Part shown: piece after piece, positions 18,652 through 29,186 of the stretch
How positions within the stretch are numbered: the first letter of the stretch is position 1
Layout: each line of letters starts with the position of its first letter
Assembly: GCF_004799645.1 (NCBI RefSeq)
Contig: NZ_CP031305.1
Span: forward strand, 1,550,001-1,614,000
DNA from: Natronorubrum bangense
Lineage (GTDB): Archaea > Halobacteriota > Halobacteria > Halobacteriales > Natrialbaceae
DNA: 64,000 nt
Reading direction: 5' to 3'
Program-made: the position numbers and the translations under genes
Notes under the pieces: model-generated
Seen by the model: only the letters and a program-made list of their open reading frames with translations
Database searches by the model: none
What the model was told of the DNA's origin: nothing

Positions 18652-19080
18652 TTATCGCACCGGTTTCTCTGCGTTGCCACGAACCAGTTCTTTCAGTGCA
18701 ACACCGTTGACCTTGTCAACCTTGTAGTTGACACCGGAGAGGTCACCCATCGCACGACCCTTCGCCCCACCGATACCAGCGATGGTGACTTCGTCGTGTT
18801 CGTCGATGAAGCTGATTGCGCCGTCACCGGGACAGAACGCGGTGACCTGTTTGCCGTTTTTGATCAGCTGGACTCGGACACACTTTCGGATTGCCGAGTT
18901 GGGCTGTTTTGCCTCGATGCCGACCTTTTCCAGTACAATACCTCGAGCCTGCGGCGCACCCTCGAGTGGGTCGGACTTCTCGCGAAGTCCACGGGCGCGG
19001 CGCGCGTAGTCAGAGTCGGACCACCGCTGATTCTGGCGGTCCTTCTTGAGCTTGCGCGCGGCATACTTGCCGTTTGCCAT
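18652..19080 (-). CDS. rps12: Ribosomal protein uS12
   Basis: Decoding-centre protein of the small subunit, 142 aa. The family signature [15 protein letters not shown] is present and the start [16 protein letters not shown] is typical. The ATG at 19080 is chosen over upstream in-frame codons because homologs begin there. A gap of about 265 bp separates it from nusA, so an internal promoter is likely. Confidence 0.97.
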   Translation of the reverse strand: MANGKYAARKLKKDRQNQRWSDSDYARRARGLREKSDPLEGAPQARGIVLEKVGIEAKQPNSAIRKCVRVQLIKNGKQVTAFCPGDGAISFIDEHDEVTIAGIGGAKGRAMGDLSGVNYKVDKVNGVALKELVRGNAEKPVR

Positions 19081-19347
19081 AGTATCCATCGCTATCCGAC
19101 GAAGGCACTTAAGCATCCCTGTTTCGAGTCGCCGTTACGCCACGAGAGTCCTCGAGGCACCCCGCTCGCCGAATCTGAGCGCGTTTCGCTGCTCGAGTTA
19201 CGGACTGAGAACGGCGCAGCGCATCTCGGCGGGCATGAGGGAGCCCAACTGAGCGAGTTGCGGAAATGACAGTCCTGTGGAACAACGCCGCTGTCCGGAC
19301 GGTGTCTCGAGTCGTCTGTGGTGCTCAAAAAACGGTGTCGCCAGCGA

Positions 19348-19782
19348 TCAGAGCAGCTGTACGTCGTCGATCCCGAAGTGGCGATCCACGAGCGTTCGTG
19401 CAGCCTCGATCGTCCGGCCGTTTGTCCCGATTGCGACGCCACGGTCGGCGTCGGCGACTTCGACGTAGGCGACGGTATCGTCGTTTTCGCTGATCGTGAC
19501 GTTGTACACTGCCGCTGGGGCGAGCGTGTTCGCGACGAACTCCTCTGGGTCGTCGGCGTCTTCGACGAGCCTGACGGGGTGGCCGACACGGTCCTCGTAT
19601 CGTTTGACGGTTCGTCCGCCCGGACCGATAGCTTCGCTCATCCGCCCGCTCGAGACGACGATGAGGAGTCGTTCGTCATCTGCATCGGCCGTGGTGACGA
19701 GACAGTCCTGTCCATCCACGCCCGTTGTATCCTCGAATGCGGCGAGATACTGACGGGCGTCGTCGTCGAGGGTAACACCCAT
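19348..19782 (-). CDS. nusA: Archaeal NusA-type KH-domain protein
   Basis: A 144-aa protein with two KH RNA-binding domains, marked by IGPGGRTVKRYEDR and IGTNGRTIEAARTL. It corresponds to the KH part of bacterial NusA, without the N-terminal or S1 domains, as usual in archaea. It follows rpoA2 by three bases and probably contributes to transcription termination or elongation. Confidence 0.95.
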   Translation of the reverse strand: MGVTLDDDARQYLAAFEDTTGVDGQDCLVTTADADDERLLIVVSSGRMSEAIGPGGRTVKRYEDRVGHPVRLVEDADDPEEFVANTLAPAAVYNVTISENDDTVAYVEVADADRGVAIGTNGRTIEAARTLVDRHFGIDDVQLL

Positions 19783-19785
19783 CGA

Positions 19786-20982
19786 TCAGTCGGCTTGGCC
19801 GCCGGAGCCGGTGCTTGTCGATCCCATCCGCAGATCGACGTCACCGGTGCCGAGCTTGATCGGTTTGCCGACGATGACGTTCTCCGTGACGCCGTCGAGT
19901 TCGTCGACTTCGCCGTGGATTGCGGCGTTGAGCAGGTGGTTGACCGTCACTTCGAACGCTGCGCGAGCCAACACCGAGTCTTTCGAACCCGAGATACCGT
20001 GGCGACCGATCGATTCGATCTCGCCGCGGTTGGTCATCATGTCGGCGACGAGCATCAGGTGACGAACGTTAACGTCGTCAAGTCCCTGCTCTGCGAGCGT
20101 GTTGTTCGTCTCCTCGATGATCGTCTCACGGGCAGCCTCGATACCGAGGTTGCGGTGGATCTCGTGGATGTTGTTACACGTCGTTCGCGAGGCGTCGACA
20201 CCCTCGATCTCGAGGGCGTCACCAAACGCCGACCCCTCGGTGTAGAGGACGAACTCCTCGCCGTCCTCGAGTTCCTCGCGTCGGATGACGACACGAGAGA
20301 TCTCTTCGATGCCTTTGAACGTGATCTCACGCAGCTCTTCGACGAGCTGGAGCAGGTCACGGTAGGACGGCTCTTCGGGGCCGAACTGAATCTGGGTGCC
20401 CTGCTGGATCGTGCTGACGCCGAGGTTGTCCTCGATGATCGAGGCGACCTCTTCGGGCGTGATCATACGCTCTTTGAGCGTGTCCTCGTTGAGCGAGATC
20501 TGGACTCGCATATCCGCGACGTTCGTCGAGACGTCACCCAGCGCGAGGATCTTCGTCGCCTCGATGTTCCAGACGACCTCGTGGGCCTTCTCGCGTTCGG
20601 TCGCGTACTCGTCTTCGAGATAGACGGTCATCATCGGCGTGTCAGGGGTCTTCCGTGCGTCGACCAGTTCGATCAGTCGCGGCAGCCCCTGGGTCACGTC
20701 GATCTCTGCGACACCGGCGTAGTGGAACGTGTTCATCGTCAGCTGCGTTCCGGGTTCGCCGATCGACTGGGCGGAGACGGTCCCGACAGGGTCGAGTGGG
20801 TCGACTCGAGTATCGAGATATCGGGCTTCAACGGCTCTTGCGACGTCGTCTGCGTCCTCGACGGTGGCGTCACCGCGTTTCTCGAGTGTCTCGTAGACGT
20901 TGTCCTTGAGACGACGGGGGAGGTCGGTGTCTTCGACGACGGCGATCATGTCGTCGGTGACGTCGTAGTCGACCTCAGTCAT
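19786..20982 (-). CDS. rpoA2: RNA polymerase subunit A''
   Basis: C-terminal part of the archaeal largest subunit, 398 aa. It contains the bridge-helix/trigger-loop region, with [25 protein letters not shown], and the C-terminal jaw. Its start overlaps the rpoA1 stop by eight bases. The split of RpoA into A' and A'' is the normal archaeal arrangement. Confidence 0.98.
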   Translation of the reverse strand: MTEVDYDVTDDMIAVVEDTDLPRRLKDNVYETLEKRGDATVEDADDVARAVEARYLDTRVDPLDPVGTVSAQSIGEPGTQLTMNTFHYAGVAEIDVTQGLPRLIELVDARKTPDTPMMTVYLEDEYATEREKAHEVVWNIEATKILALGDVSTNVADMRVQISLNEDTLKERMITPEEVASIIEDNLGVSTIQQGTQIQFGPEEPSYRDLLQLVEELREITFKGIEEISRVVIRREELEDGEEFVLYTEGSAFGDALEIEGVDASRTTCNNIHEIHRNLGIEAARETIIEETNNTLAEQGLDDVNVRHLMLVADMMTNRGEIESIGRHGISGSKDSVLARAAFEVTVNHLLNAAIHGEVDELDGVTENVIVGKPIKLGTGDVDLRMGSTSTGSGGQAD

Positions 20983-23896
20983 CGGAGGTCACCTCCGTTC
21001 GGTCGACAACGCGGCTATCCGCATGCTCGGAGAGGTTCGTCGGCTCCGGTTTCCGGCTGAAGAACGCCTCCTTCTCCTCTTCGGAGTCGAACTCCTCGTC
21101 GAGAACCTTCGTGGCGATTTCGTCGACGTCGATGTCGTTGTCCGCGCTGGAGGACACCTTGACTGGCGAGGTACCGTCCTCACCGAACTCGAACTGGACG
21201 ATGGTGTCCGAGGTGTCTCGGACGGTGCCGTCGTACTGGGTTTCGAGTTCCGAGAGGGCGTTAATCAGCCGACGCTGGAGGTATCCGGACTTGGAGGTTC
21301 GGACTGCCGTGTCGACCAGTCCTTCCCGGCCACCCATCGCGTGGAAGAAGAACTCCCGTGGGGTCAGCCCGCTCGTATAGGAGTTCTCGACGAAGCCGTG
21401 GGCTTCTGCCGAGAGGTCGTTTGGCTCGTAGTGGCTGAGGGTGCGGTCCTCGTAGCCACGGTTGATTCGCTCGCCTCGAACTGCCTGCTGGCCGACGGCG
21501 CCGGCCATCTGGGTCAGGTTGAGCATCGACCCACGGGCACCGGAGTTTGCCATGACGACGGCCGGGTTGTCGTCTTCGAAGTGCTCGTCGGCGATGTTCC
21601 CGGCGTTGTCACGCGCACGCGAGAGCGTCTGCATGATCTTCATCTCGAGGGTCTCGTCGATCGTCCGGCCTGGTAGGGACTCGAGTTCGCCCCGTTCGTA
21701 GGCCTCGATGAGTTCCTCGACGCGGTCGTTGGCGTCGTCGATCGTCTCGTCGATGCGGTCTTGGGCTTCTTTTGGAATCGTCTCGTCGTCGATCCCGATC
21801 GAGAACCCGAAGTGCATGATCGCACGCATCGCCAGCGTCGAGAGCTCGTTGACGAAGATCCGGGCACGCGTGTTGCCGTAGACCTTCGTGATCGTGTCGA
21901 CGATCTCGCCGCCGAACTCGCCGACCTCGTCTTCGGCGATGGTTCCCTCGAGGAGCTGTCCGTCTTCGATGATGACGTCTTCGCCGATCGTCCCAGTGAA
22001 ATTGAGGTTGAGGTCGTCGGGAAGCAGTTCGGAGAAGACGGCGTAGCCGGTCCAGAACGGCTTGCCTTCGTCGTCGATCCCGCTTGGCTCGGGCAGTTCG
22101 TCGATCCGCGTCGCACGGAGCAGGTCGAGTGCCTGGGTTTCGTTGAACCGTGGGTTGTCGTGGGTAAGCAGGTACGTTCCGGAGATGTGGTCCTGGATCG
22201 CACCGATGATGTTCTCACCGAATCGCGGCGAGAGCATCTGTTCTTGGACACGCATGAGCACGCGCGCCTCGGCGCGAGCCTCCTCGTTTTGGAGGGCGTG
22301 CATGTTCATCTCGTCGCCGTCGAAGTCGGCGTTGTACGGCGGACAGACAACCGTGTTGAGTCGGAACGTCTTGTACGGCATGACCACGACCTCGTGGGCC
22401 ATGATCGACATCCGGTGGAGCGACGGCTGCCGGTTGAAGATGATGATGTCGCCGTCGATGAGGTGGCGGTTGACCTCCCAGCCGGCCTCGACTTTCTCGG
22501 CGAGCTGTTCGCAGTTCTTCTCGGTGACTTTGAGTCGACGACCGTCCGGTCGGCGAACGTAGTTTGCGCCAGGATGGCCCTCTGGGCCGTTGGAGACGAA
22601 TCGCCGAGCCTCCTCGAGATTGCGCTCGGTGACGTTCATCGTCTGGGTCATCTCCTTTGCGACCCGATCCGGAACCCCAACCTCGTTCAGACTCAGCGTT
22701 GGGTCAGGTGAGATAACGGTTCGGGCGGAGAAGTTGACACGCTTCCCGGACAGCGAGCCACGGAACCGTCCCTCTTTGCCCTTCAGGCGCTGAGAGAGTG
22801 TCTTGAGCGGCCGTCCCGAGCGGTGACGAGCGGGCGGCGTCCCCGAAATCTCGTTGTCCATGAACGTGGTGACGTGGTACTGGAGCAGTTCCCAGAGGTC
22901 CTCGATGATCAGCTGTGGGGCACCGGCTTCACGGTTCTCCATGAACCGCTGGTTGATCCGGATGATGTCCACGAGTTTGTGGGTAAGGTCGTCTTCGGAG
23001 CGCTGGCCGTTATCGAGCGTGATCGACGGCCGTGTCGTCACGGGTGGAACCGGCAACACGGTCAGAATCATCCACTCGGGACGCGAGCGCTCGGAATTGA
23101 TACCCAGGACTTCGATGTCCTCGTCGGGAATCGCTTCGAACCAGTCCCGAATATCGGAGGGCATCAGCTTGTTGGTGTCCTCTTCCGTGAGGTCGATGTC
23201 GAGGGCTTTCTCGATCGATTTGCGCTGACTCTCTCGCGGGCGGAACGAACCTGAGAGAATCTCGTTGATTCGGGTGAGATCGATATCGGTCTCGTCGGCA
23301 AGTTCGTCTGGCGACATCCGTTTGCCGTCTTCGCCGCCCTGCATCGCCGCGGCGATGCGCTGGGAGTACTCGCTGGTCAGCACCTGCTGGACCTCGTAGT
23401 ACGTCGTCGGCTTTTCGTGGTCGATGTCGTACTGGACCTCGCCACAGTGCGGACATCGGTCTTTCTTTCTTGCCTGCCGAATCGCCGCTTTCAACACGTC
23501 CTGTGGGTCACGGCTGAGGCGTTTCGCTTCCGCAAGCCGTTCGCGGAACTCCTCTTTTTCGTCTTCGGTGAGCAACAGCCGTGAACACTCCCGGCACGTG
23601 CCACGCAGCAGTCGACGGATGAGCTTCGTAAAGCCGACGTGAATGACCGGCGCAGCGAGTTCGATGTGTCCGAAGTGGCCCGGACACGATCCAGAGTGTT
23701 GTCCACAGGTCGGACACTCGAGACCGGGGTCGATGACGCCCAGACGCGTGTCCATAAGCCCCATATCGATGGGGAAACCGTCGTCGTCGTAGGTGTCCGC
23801 CGTAATGACCTTCGTGACCGAGAGGTCCCGATACGTCTCCGGGTCCATGAGCCCGAACTGGATCTCGTCGAGTTCTTTTGGTGTTTGGATTGACAT
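20975..23896 (-). CDS. rpoA1: RNA polymerase subunit A'
   Basis: N-terminal part of the largest subunit, 973 aa. The catalytic Mg2+ triad is Asp524, Asp526 and Asp528 in [12 protein letters not shown]. Zinc sites are seen as [17 protein letters not shown] near residue 60, CRECSR and CPHCGEVQ. The start lies one base downstream of the rpoB1 stop in operon order. Confidence 0.98.
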   Translation of the reverse strand: MSIQTPKELDEIQFGLMDPETYRDLSVTKVITADTYDDDGFPIDMGLMDTRLGVIDPGLECPTCGQHSGSCPGHFGHIELAAPVIHVGFTKLIRRLLRGTCRECSRLLLTEDEKEEFRERLAEAKRLSRDPQDVLKAAIRQARKKDRCPHCGEVQYDIDHEKPTTYYEVQQVLTSEYSQRIAAAMQGGEDGKRMSPDELADETDIDLTRINEILSGSFRPRESQRKSIEKALDIDLTEEDTNKLMPSDIRDWFEAIPDEDIEVLGINSERSRPEWMILTVLPVPPVTTRPSITLDNGQRSEDDLTHKLVDIIRINQRFMENREAGAPQLIIEDLWELLQYHVTTFMDNEISGTPPARHRSGRPLKTLSQRLKGKEGRFRGSLSGKRVNFSARTVISPDPTLSLNEVGVPDRVAKEMTQTMNVTERNLEEARRFVSNGPEGHPGANYVRRPDGRRLKVTEKNCEQLAEKVEAGWEVNRHLIDGDIIIFNRQPSLHRMSIMAHEVVVMPYKTFRLNTVVCPPYNADFDGDEMNMHALQNEEARAEARVLMRVQEQMLSPRFGENIIGAIQDHISGTYLLTHDNPRFNETQALDLLRATRIDELPEPSGIDDEGKPFWTGYAVFSELLPDDLNLNFTGTIGEDVIIEDGQLLEGTIAEDEVGEFGGEIVDTITKVYGNTRARIFVNELSTLAMRAIMHFGFSIGIDDETIPKEAQDRIDETIDDANDRVEELIEAYERGELESLPGRTIDETLEMKIMQTLSRARDNAGNIADEHFEDDNPAVVMANSGARGSMLNLTQMAGAVGQQAVRGERINRGYEDRTLSHYEPNDLSAEAHGFVENSYTSGLTPREFFFHAMGGREGLVDTAVRTSKSGYLQRRLINALSELETQYDGTVRDTSDTIVQFEFGEDGTSPVKVSSSADNDIDVDEIATKVLDEEFDSEEEKEAFFSRKPEPTNLSEHADSRVVDRTEVTSDD

Positions 23897-23897
23897 G

Positions 23898-25727
23898 TTA
23901 AACTGCGTCCTTGAGGTTGAGCCGTGGTCGAATGCCGAGTGCCATCATCTCGTCTAGCAACAGTTTGAACGCGTAACTGATTTCGACGCGGTGGATGTCG
24001 CTTTCGTCACCGGTGAGCTGGTCGTAGACACGACGTTGATTGACGTCTTGAACCGCGATCATGCCGGTTTCCGCGGAGATGTACACCTCCTCGCGGTCGG
24101 ATTCGTCGACCAGTCGTTCTTTGAGCGTCATGGCCGCACCGTGGCCGATGAACACGTCCCGTTCCATCTCCCCGATACGGAGACCACCCTCGCGGGCGCG
24201 CCCCTCCGTTGGCTGGCGGGTCAGCACCTGCACCGGCCCGCGCGAACGGGCGTGCAGTTTGTTCGAGACCATGTGGTAGAGCTTCTGGTAGAAAATGATT
24301 CCAACGAAGATCTCGGCCTCAATCTTCTCCCCGGTGACACCGGAGTACATGACCTCTTTGCCCGCGGAGTCGAAGCCGGCGTCCTCCAGACCGCCTCGAA
24401 GCTCGGATTCGTCTTCACCGAGGAACGGTGTCCCGTCGACGCGACGGCCTTCCATCGCACCGAGTTTGCCGCCGATCATCTCGAGGATGTGTCCGACGGT
24501 CATCCGCGACGGCAGCGCGTGTGGGTTGAGGACGAGGTCGGGAACGACGCCATCCTGCGTGAACGGCATGTCCTCCTGTGGAGCGAGGTGGCCGACAACC
24601 CCCTTCTGGCCGTGGCGACTCGCGAACTTGTCCCCGAGTTCCGGGATTCGCTCGTCACGCACCGAGACCTTCGAGAGCTTCGAGCCGTCCTCGCCTTCCA
24701 TCAGCGTGACCGTGTCGACGACGCCGGATTCGCCCGAGCGCATCGTCACCGACGTCTCGCGACGTTTCTGTGGCGAGAGGCCACCCATGTCGTCGGGTTC
24801 TTCCAGGAACCGTGGCGGGGAGGTCTTCCCGAGCAAGACGGAGTTCTCGTCGACTCGCGTCTCGGGGTTGACCAGCCCGTCTTCGTCCAGGTGGGCGTAG
24901 GCTTCCTCGCCGCGTGCACCACGAACGTCCTGGCTTGGGATTTCGAAGCGGTCTTCCTGTCCACCGGGGTAGCGTCGCTCCTCGCCCTCGTAGGTTCGGA
25001 AGAAGTGCGAGCGAGCGAGTGCACGCTCGACGCTGGCTTTGTTCATGACCAGCGCGTCCTCGATGTTGAACCCTTCATAGCTCATCACGGCGACGACGAA
25101 GTTCTGTGCGGCAGGCCGCTCGTCGAAGCCGATCTGTTCAGTCGTCTGGGTCTTGACCATCGAGAGCTGCGGATAGTGCAGCAGGTGCTGGCGCGTGTCC
25201 GGCCGGATGCGGTAGTTTGCACTCGGCAGTCCGAGCGACTGTTTGACCATCCCGGCACCCATCGTAATACGCGGACTCGCGTTGTGCTCTGGGTACGGAA
25301 TCATCCCCGCACCGATCCCGAAAATCAGGGAAGGATCGATCTCGAGGTGCGTGTGTTTTTCCGTGACGTCGTCCTCGTCGACGGCGACGTAGATGTCCTC
25401 TTCTTCCTCGGCGTCGATAAACTCGATATAGCCGTGATCGACGAGGTCCTCGAACTCGAGGTCTCCCTGCTGAAGCGCCTCGACCTCCTGGTCGGTAATC
25501 CGGGGCTCGCCGTCCTCGACGACCAGCAGTGGTCGACGTGCACGACCGGCGTCGGCGTTGACGATCACTTCGCGGGTACGCTCTTTGACCGAGACGTTGA
25601 CCATCTCGCTGACGTCCCCGATGCGTCGTGCTTCGCGAATCTGTTCGGCTAGCTCGTGCGGGTCGGGATGTGTCCCCACCAGCGACCCGTTGACGTATAC
25701 CTTGGCTTCTCGTTGTTGGCTGCTCAT
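23898..25727 (-). CDS. rpoB1: RNA polymerase subunit B'
   Basis: C-terminal part of the second-largest subunit, 609 aa, with conserved [20 protein letters not shown] and [20 protein letters not shown]. The split from B'' is shared with many euryarchaea. The gene is four bases from rpoB2 and one base from rpoA1, so the polymerase genes form one transcript. Confidence 0.98.
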   Translation of the reverse strand: MSSQQREAKVYVNGSLVGTHPDPHELAEQIREARRIGDVSEMVNVSVKERTREVIVNADAGRARRPLLVVEDGEPRITDQEVEALQQGDLEFEDLVDHGYIEFIDAEEEEDIYVAVDEDDVTEKHTHLEIDPSLIFGIGAGMIPYPEHNASPRITMGAGMVKQSLGLPSANYRIRPDTRQHLLHYPQLSMVKTQTTEQIGFDERPAAQNFVVAVMSYEGFNIEDALVMNKASVERALARSHFFRTYEGEERRYPGGQEDRFEIPSQDVRGARGEEAYAHLDEDGLVNPETRVDENSVLLGKTSPPRFLEEPDDMGGLSPQKRRETSVTMRSGESGVVDTVTLMEGEDGSKLSKVSVRDERIPELGDKFASRHGQKGVVGHLAPQEDMPFTQDGVVPDLVLNPHALPSRMTVGHILEMIGGKLGAMEGRRVDGTPFLGEDESELRGGLEDAGFDSAGKEVMYSGVTGEKIEAEIFVGIIFYQKLYHMVSNKLHARSRGPVQVLTRQPTEGRAREGGLRIGEMERDVFIGHGAAMTLKERLVDESDREEVYISAETGMIAVQDVNQRRVYDQLTGDESDIHRVEISYAFKLLLDEMMALGIRPRLNLKDAV

Positions 25728-25731
25728 TGTA

Positions 25732-27312
25732 TTAGTCGTCTGCCGTCGATGTCGATCGTTCGATGCCCTCGAGGCCCGGAATGCCCTCGACGCCCATCGA
25801 TGCCAGTTCGCGTTTGAGTTCCTGTTCGTCCTCGACGTTCTGGGAGAGCTCCATCGCCTGTGCGAAGTTCTTCACCAGGCCACAGTTTGGCCCCTCAGGC
25901 GTCTCCGAGGGACAGATACGACCCCACTGGGTCGCGTGAAGGTCCCGTGCCTCGAAGTGGGGCTGACTGCGCGACAGCGGCGATCGGAGCCGCCGAAGGT
26001 GAGAGAGAACCCCCATGAAGTCGGTCCGGTCGACCAGCTGGCTCACGCCGGAGCGGCCACCGACCCAGTTGCCCGTCGCGATCGGGTGCTCCAGTCGTTC
26101 GGTGAGCACGTCCGAGCGCACAACCGTCGAGACAGAGAGGTTCCGGTTTCGCATGTTTGCGCGCTCGAGCTGGTACTTGACGTCCCGTGCCAGCTTGTTC
26201 AGCGCGGTCCGGAACAGGTCTTTCATCAGGTCGCCGCTGACCTTCAGGCGCTTGTTGGCGTAGTGGTCTTTGTCGTCGGCCTCGCGTCGGTTGAGTGCGA
26301 GTTCGAAACAGGCCTCGGCCATCCGACAGAGATAGTGTGCCTTGTTGATCCGGACGTCTTCTTCCTCGACACCGTCCTCGTGGAGGTGTGGGAGGAGATA
26401 GCGGTCGATGACGTAGTTCGCGCGCTTGAGCTGGTAGTTTTTCCCCTGGCCCGAGGCGACGCGTTTCCCGAGCGTCTCGATCGCTTCTTCCTCGGTTTGG
26501 ACCTCCGCTTCCTCCAAGTTCTCGAGCATGTACTTGACGACCTCGGGGTCGTTCGAGACCTTGTGGACGATCTCCTCGTCGCTCTCGAGGCCAAGTGCAC
26601 GCACGAGCGTCACGAAGTCGATCGAGCCCGACACCGAGGGGAACGAGACCTCGAGGAGGCCGTCACGTGTTCGTTCACACAGCACCAGTGCACGGTAGCC
26701 ACGGCGCTGGCTGAACGTTTTGGCGACCTGAATCTCGTCGCCGTACTTGGTGTCGTACTCGGCGAGGATCTTGTTCGGTGCGAGGTCCTCGCTGGTCATC
26801 AGAACGCGCTCGGAGCCGTTGACGATGAAGTAGCCGCCAGGGTCGGCGGGGTCTTCACCGATTTCGATCAGTTCTTCATCGGAGAAGCCGGCGATGTTAC
26901 ATTTGTCGGAGCCGACCATAATCGGCATCCGGCCGATCTTCGTCTCGGTCGAGTCGACGACCCGCTGGTCGCCTTCCTCGCCTTTGACGATGGACATCTC
27001 CATGAAGACAGGTGCGGAGTAGGTGATGTTCCGAAGTCGAGCTTCCTGTGGGTAGAGAAGTTCCTCCGACCCGTCGGCCTCTCGCACACGCGGTGTGACG
27101 ACACGAACGTCGCCAAGTTCGACGTGGACTGGTTCCTCGCCTTCTTTGTCACCGATGTCGGTGTCGATCGTTGCCTTCTCGTCGACGACTTCCTGCATCC
27201 CTCGGTTGAGGAAGGCGTTGAACGAGCGGTAGTGGTGTTCGGCGAGTCGTTCCTTCGAAAAGTATTCGCGCGAAATGTCACGTCGTTTCGTTCGGTCAAG
27301 TTCCATTGCCAT
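25732..27312 (-). CDS. rpoB2: RNA polymerase subunit B''
   Basis: N-terminal part of the second-largest subunit, 526 aa. Conserved sections include [37 protein letters not shown] and [19 protein letters not shown]. The start may be 27312 or the Met two codons later (27306). It directly abuts the rpoH stop. Confidence 0.97.
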   Translation of the reverse strand: MAMELDRTKRRDISREYFSKERLAEHHYRSFNAFLNRGMQEVVDEKATIDTDIGDKEGEEPVHVELGDVRVVTPRVREADGSEELLYPQEARLRNITYSAPVFMEMSIVKGEEGDQRVVDSTETKIGRMPIMVGSDKCNIAGFSDEELIEIGEDPADPGGYFIVNGSERVLMTSEDLAPNKILAEYDTKYGDEIQVAKTFSQRRGYRALVLCERTRDGLLEVSFPSVSGSIDFVTLVRALGLESDEEIVHKVSNDPEVVKYMLENLEEAEVQTEEEAIETLGKRVASGQGKNYQLKRANYVIDRYLLPHLHEDGVEEEDVRINKAHYLCRMAEACFELALNRREADDKDHYANKRLKVSGDLMKDLFRTALNKLARDVKYQLERANMRNRNLSVSTVVRSDVLTERLEHPIATGNWVGGRSGVSQLVDRTDFMGVLSHLRRLRSPLSRSQPHFEARDLHATQWGRICPSETPEGPNCGLVKNFAQAMELSQNVEDEQELKRELASMGVEGIPGLEGIERSTSTADD

Positions 27313-27540
27313 TTATTCCACCACAAGTCGATAGATAATCGCCTGATCGGTCGTCCGCGAGTTCCGAACGATCTTGATGACGTCACCGACCTCCGCGTCG
27401 TCCGGGAGTGCGGCGTCGGTATATTTGATTTTGGGCAGGTCTGTACGGTCGATGTCGTACTCGGAGAGAACCTCCTCGAGGACCTCTTCCTCGAGGACGG
27501 TGTGTTCCGGCACGAGTTCGTGTTGGCTTACGTCTACCAT
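27313..27540 (-). CDS. rpoH: RNA polymerase subunit H
   Basis: Small 75-aa subunit (Rpb5 C-terminal domain equivalent). It starts [19 protein letters not shown] and includes [21 protein letters not shown]. It is the first gene of the polymerase operon. A TATA-like gttaaatg on the minus strand near 27625 would place the transcript start some 60 bases upstream of the ATG. The remaining gap to 27853 shows no gene. Confidence 0.96.
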   Translation of the reverse strand: MVDVSQHELVPEHTVLEEEVLEEVLSEYDIDRTDLPKIKYTDAALPDDAEVGDVIKIVRNSRTTDQAIIYRLVVE

Positions 27541-27816
27541 GTGTTGGGATTGATGTGCGTGTGGGCTATCGGGAAAGAAGCGGCTGTCACGAGATACTAC
27601 AGGCAGATACCGGCGGGACGCATTTAACGGTTACTAACTCGATCGGGAGCAACAGCTATCCGGCCGGGCAAACCTGACCGGAGGTGCCGATCACATTCGA
27701 TAATAGCCCAGTATCAGTTAAATTCCTTGTGGAGCATGTTACTATATGACATAAGTGTATTTGAGGGGCATGCCGTGTCCCGATTCACCGTACCATGGTC
27801 CTCTCGATTGGAAAGC

Positions 27817-27822
27817 CTTAAG
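27817..27822 (+). promoter_or_regulatory. Box A of tRNA-Asp copy 1
   Basis: cttaag lies 37 bp before the mature tRNA 5' end. The same hexamer is at exactly 37 bp before copies 2 and 3, within a conserved 36-bp upstream block (agaagttcaccggga). Confidence 0.6.
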
Positions 27823-27853
27823 AAGTTCACCGGGAAAGAAAGAGTTGCAGGAA

Positions 27854-27926
27854 GCCCGGGTGGTGTAGTGGCCCATCATACAACCCTGTCACGGTTGTGA
27901 CGCGGGTTCAAATCCCGCCTCGGGCG
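27854..27926 (+). tRNA. tRNA-Asp (GTC), copy 1
   Basis: A 73-nt cloverleaf with acceptor GCCCGGG/CTCGGGC, discriminator G, anticodon stem CAACC/GGTTG around loop CTGTCAC (anticodon GTC), and T-arm GCGGGTTCAAATCCCGC. No intron and no encoded CCA. The RNA sequence is identical in all three tandem copies. Confidence 0.97.
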
Positions 27927-28074
27927 CTTTCTCAAAATCTAACTTCTCGAGCAGCTGGTCTGCTATACCGGAGTATCCACAACCGACGTTTAGGGATCTC
28001 GAGCCGGCCGAACGTATCGAACGAACCCTCACACAGATATATTAACTATAACTGACAATACCGATAACACAACC

Positions 28075-28080
28075 CTTAAG
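28075..28080 (+). promoter_or_regulatory. Box A of tRNA-Asp copy 2
   Basis: cttaag sits 37 bp before the mature 5' end of copy 2. Similarity to the upstream region of copy 3 extends further, through ctgacaataccgataacac. Confidence 0.6.
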
Positions 28081-28111
28081 AAGTTCACCGGGAAAGAAGG
28101 AGTTGCAGGAA

Positions 28112-28184
28112 GCCCGGGTGGTGTAGTGGCCCATCATACAACCCTGTCACGGTTGTGACGCGGGTTCAAATCCCGCCTCGGGCG
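28112..28184 (+). tRNA. tRNA-Asp (GTC), copy 2
   Basis: Identical in sequence to copy 1, 258 bp downstream. It is followed by the same ctttctcaaaatctaacttc stretch as copies 1 and 3. Its own upstream box makes it an independent transcription unit. Confidence 0.97.
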
Positions 28185-28330
28185 CTTTCTCAAAATCTAA
28201 CTTCTCGAGAGTCAGTCTATTGTACTGGAATATCCTCACCGATGTCCAGTAATCTCGAGCCAGCCGAAAGTATTCAAGATGATGAACATACTGCCATGTT
28301 ACTAAATCTGACAATACCGATAACACAACC

Positions 28331-28336
28331 CTTAAG
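28331..28336 (+). promoter_or_regulatory. Box A of tRNA-Asp copy 3
   Basis: cttaag sits 37 bp before the mature 5' end of copy 3, with the same conserved leader apart from small changes (aaaagaagggttgcagga). Confidence 0.6.
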
Positions 28337-28367
28337 AAGTTCACCGGGAAAAGAAGGGTTGCAGGAG

Positions 28368-28440
28368 GCCCGGGTGGTGTAGTGGCCCATCATACAACCC
28401 TGTCACGGTTGTGACGCGGGTTCAAATCCCGCCTCGGGCG
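28368..28440 (+). tRNA. tRNA-Asp (GTC), copy 3
   Basis: Identical in sequence to copies 1 and 2, 256 bp after copy 2. Last unit of the tandem array; a T-arm-like fragment follows about 70 bp later. Confidence 0.97.
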
Positions 28441-28510
28441 CTTTCTCAAAATCTAACTTCTCGAGCAGTCGCGCTATTCGAAACGCCAAACGAGGTCGCG
28501 ACATAGAACG

Positions 28511-28543
28511 CCTCTGAACGGGTTCAGTTCCCGCGTTAGGCAG
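28511..28543 (+). other. tRNA 3'-half-like remnant
   Basis: The sequence cctctgaacgggttcagttc and the bases after it contain a T-arm-like CGGG-TTCAGTT-CCCG hairpin followed by an acceptor-like gttaggca and then a T-run (gttttt). There is no 5' half. It could be a decayed tRNA gene or an attachment-site scar left by an integrated element. It directly precedes the endonuclease gene. Confidence 0.3.
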
Positions 28544-28680
28544 TTTTTAATTTCTATAAGCGAACAACTGGTGCAGTTACTTCTCAAACACACAACACTG
28601 ATTTCGTAGTCACCTACAGTGGGATGATCTCGGTTTTGTGTACACTGTGGTTTTTATCAGATGCCGATAGCAACCGCTGT

Positions 28681-29094
28681 ATGCGCAATTCGAAGGCCAT
28701 TGGAGACGAAACCGAGTCGAGAGCGCTTTCGGAACTGCTCACACACGGGTACAGTGTCTCGATCCCGTTCGGCGATAACGACAGATACGACCTCGTTGTC
28801 GACGATGGCGATGAACTCTATCGGATTCAGTGTAAGACCGGCTGGCCCAACAAAGACGAAACACTCCGTTTTAATACACACTCTCAGACGGGCAAAAATG
28901 GCACATACCACGAACGAACCTATCACGGAGATATCGATGCGTTTCTCGTCTACTACCCGGAGACGGAGACGTTCTACTGGATCGATATAGCTGATGCGAC
29001 TGAGCAGAAGATGGAACTCCGTTTCGAATCCGAGATCGATCATCCCTCGATAAATTGGGCGAGGGAATACGAGTTCGATGGGACCATCCCCTGA
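28681..29094 (+). CDS. PD-(D/E)XK endonuclease-like protein
   Basis: A 137-aa protein resembling the group I intron-associated PD-(D/E)XK endonuclease family (PF11645, I-Ssp6803I type). Candidate catalytic residues are Glu13 in GDETESRAL, Asp37 in RYDLVV and the Gln50-x-Lys52 pair in LYRIQCKTG. The start at 28681 (MRNSKAIGDET) matches family N-termini; the upstream frame to 28624 is non-homologous. It lies just after tRNA genes and a tRNA remnant, which fits a mobile or formerly mobile nuclease. No intron is seen here. Confidence 0.75.
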   Translation: MRNSKAIGDETESRALSELLTHGYSVSIPFGDNDRYDLVVDDGDELYRIQCKTGWPNKDETLRFNTHSQTGKNGTYHERTYHGDIDAFLVYYPETETFYWIDIADATEQKMELRFESEIDHPSINWAREYEFDGTIP

Positions 29095-29186
29095 TTGGTC
29101 CGATCAAAATACTAATTGTTTAGCGTTCACTCTGTTTCAATAGAAAAACGGCTCTAATAATTGTTTTCTAACTGACTATTTATTCC

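Noticed and set aside
23991-27627. Long plus-strand frames antisense to rpoB1 and rpoB2
   Set aside because: Same cause: shadows of the polymerase genes, with no recognisable domains.
27817-28465. CRISPR-like array from regular 257-bp repeats
   Set aside because: The repeated units are tRNA genes with promoters; repeats are far too long and spacers are not uniform.
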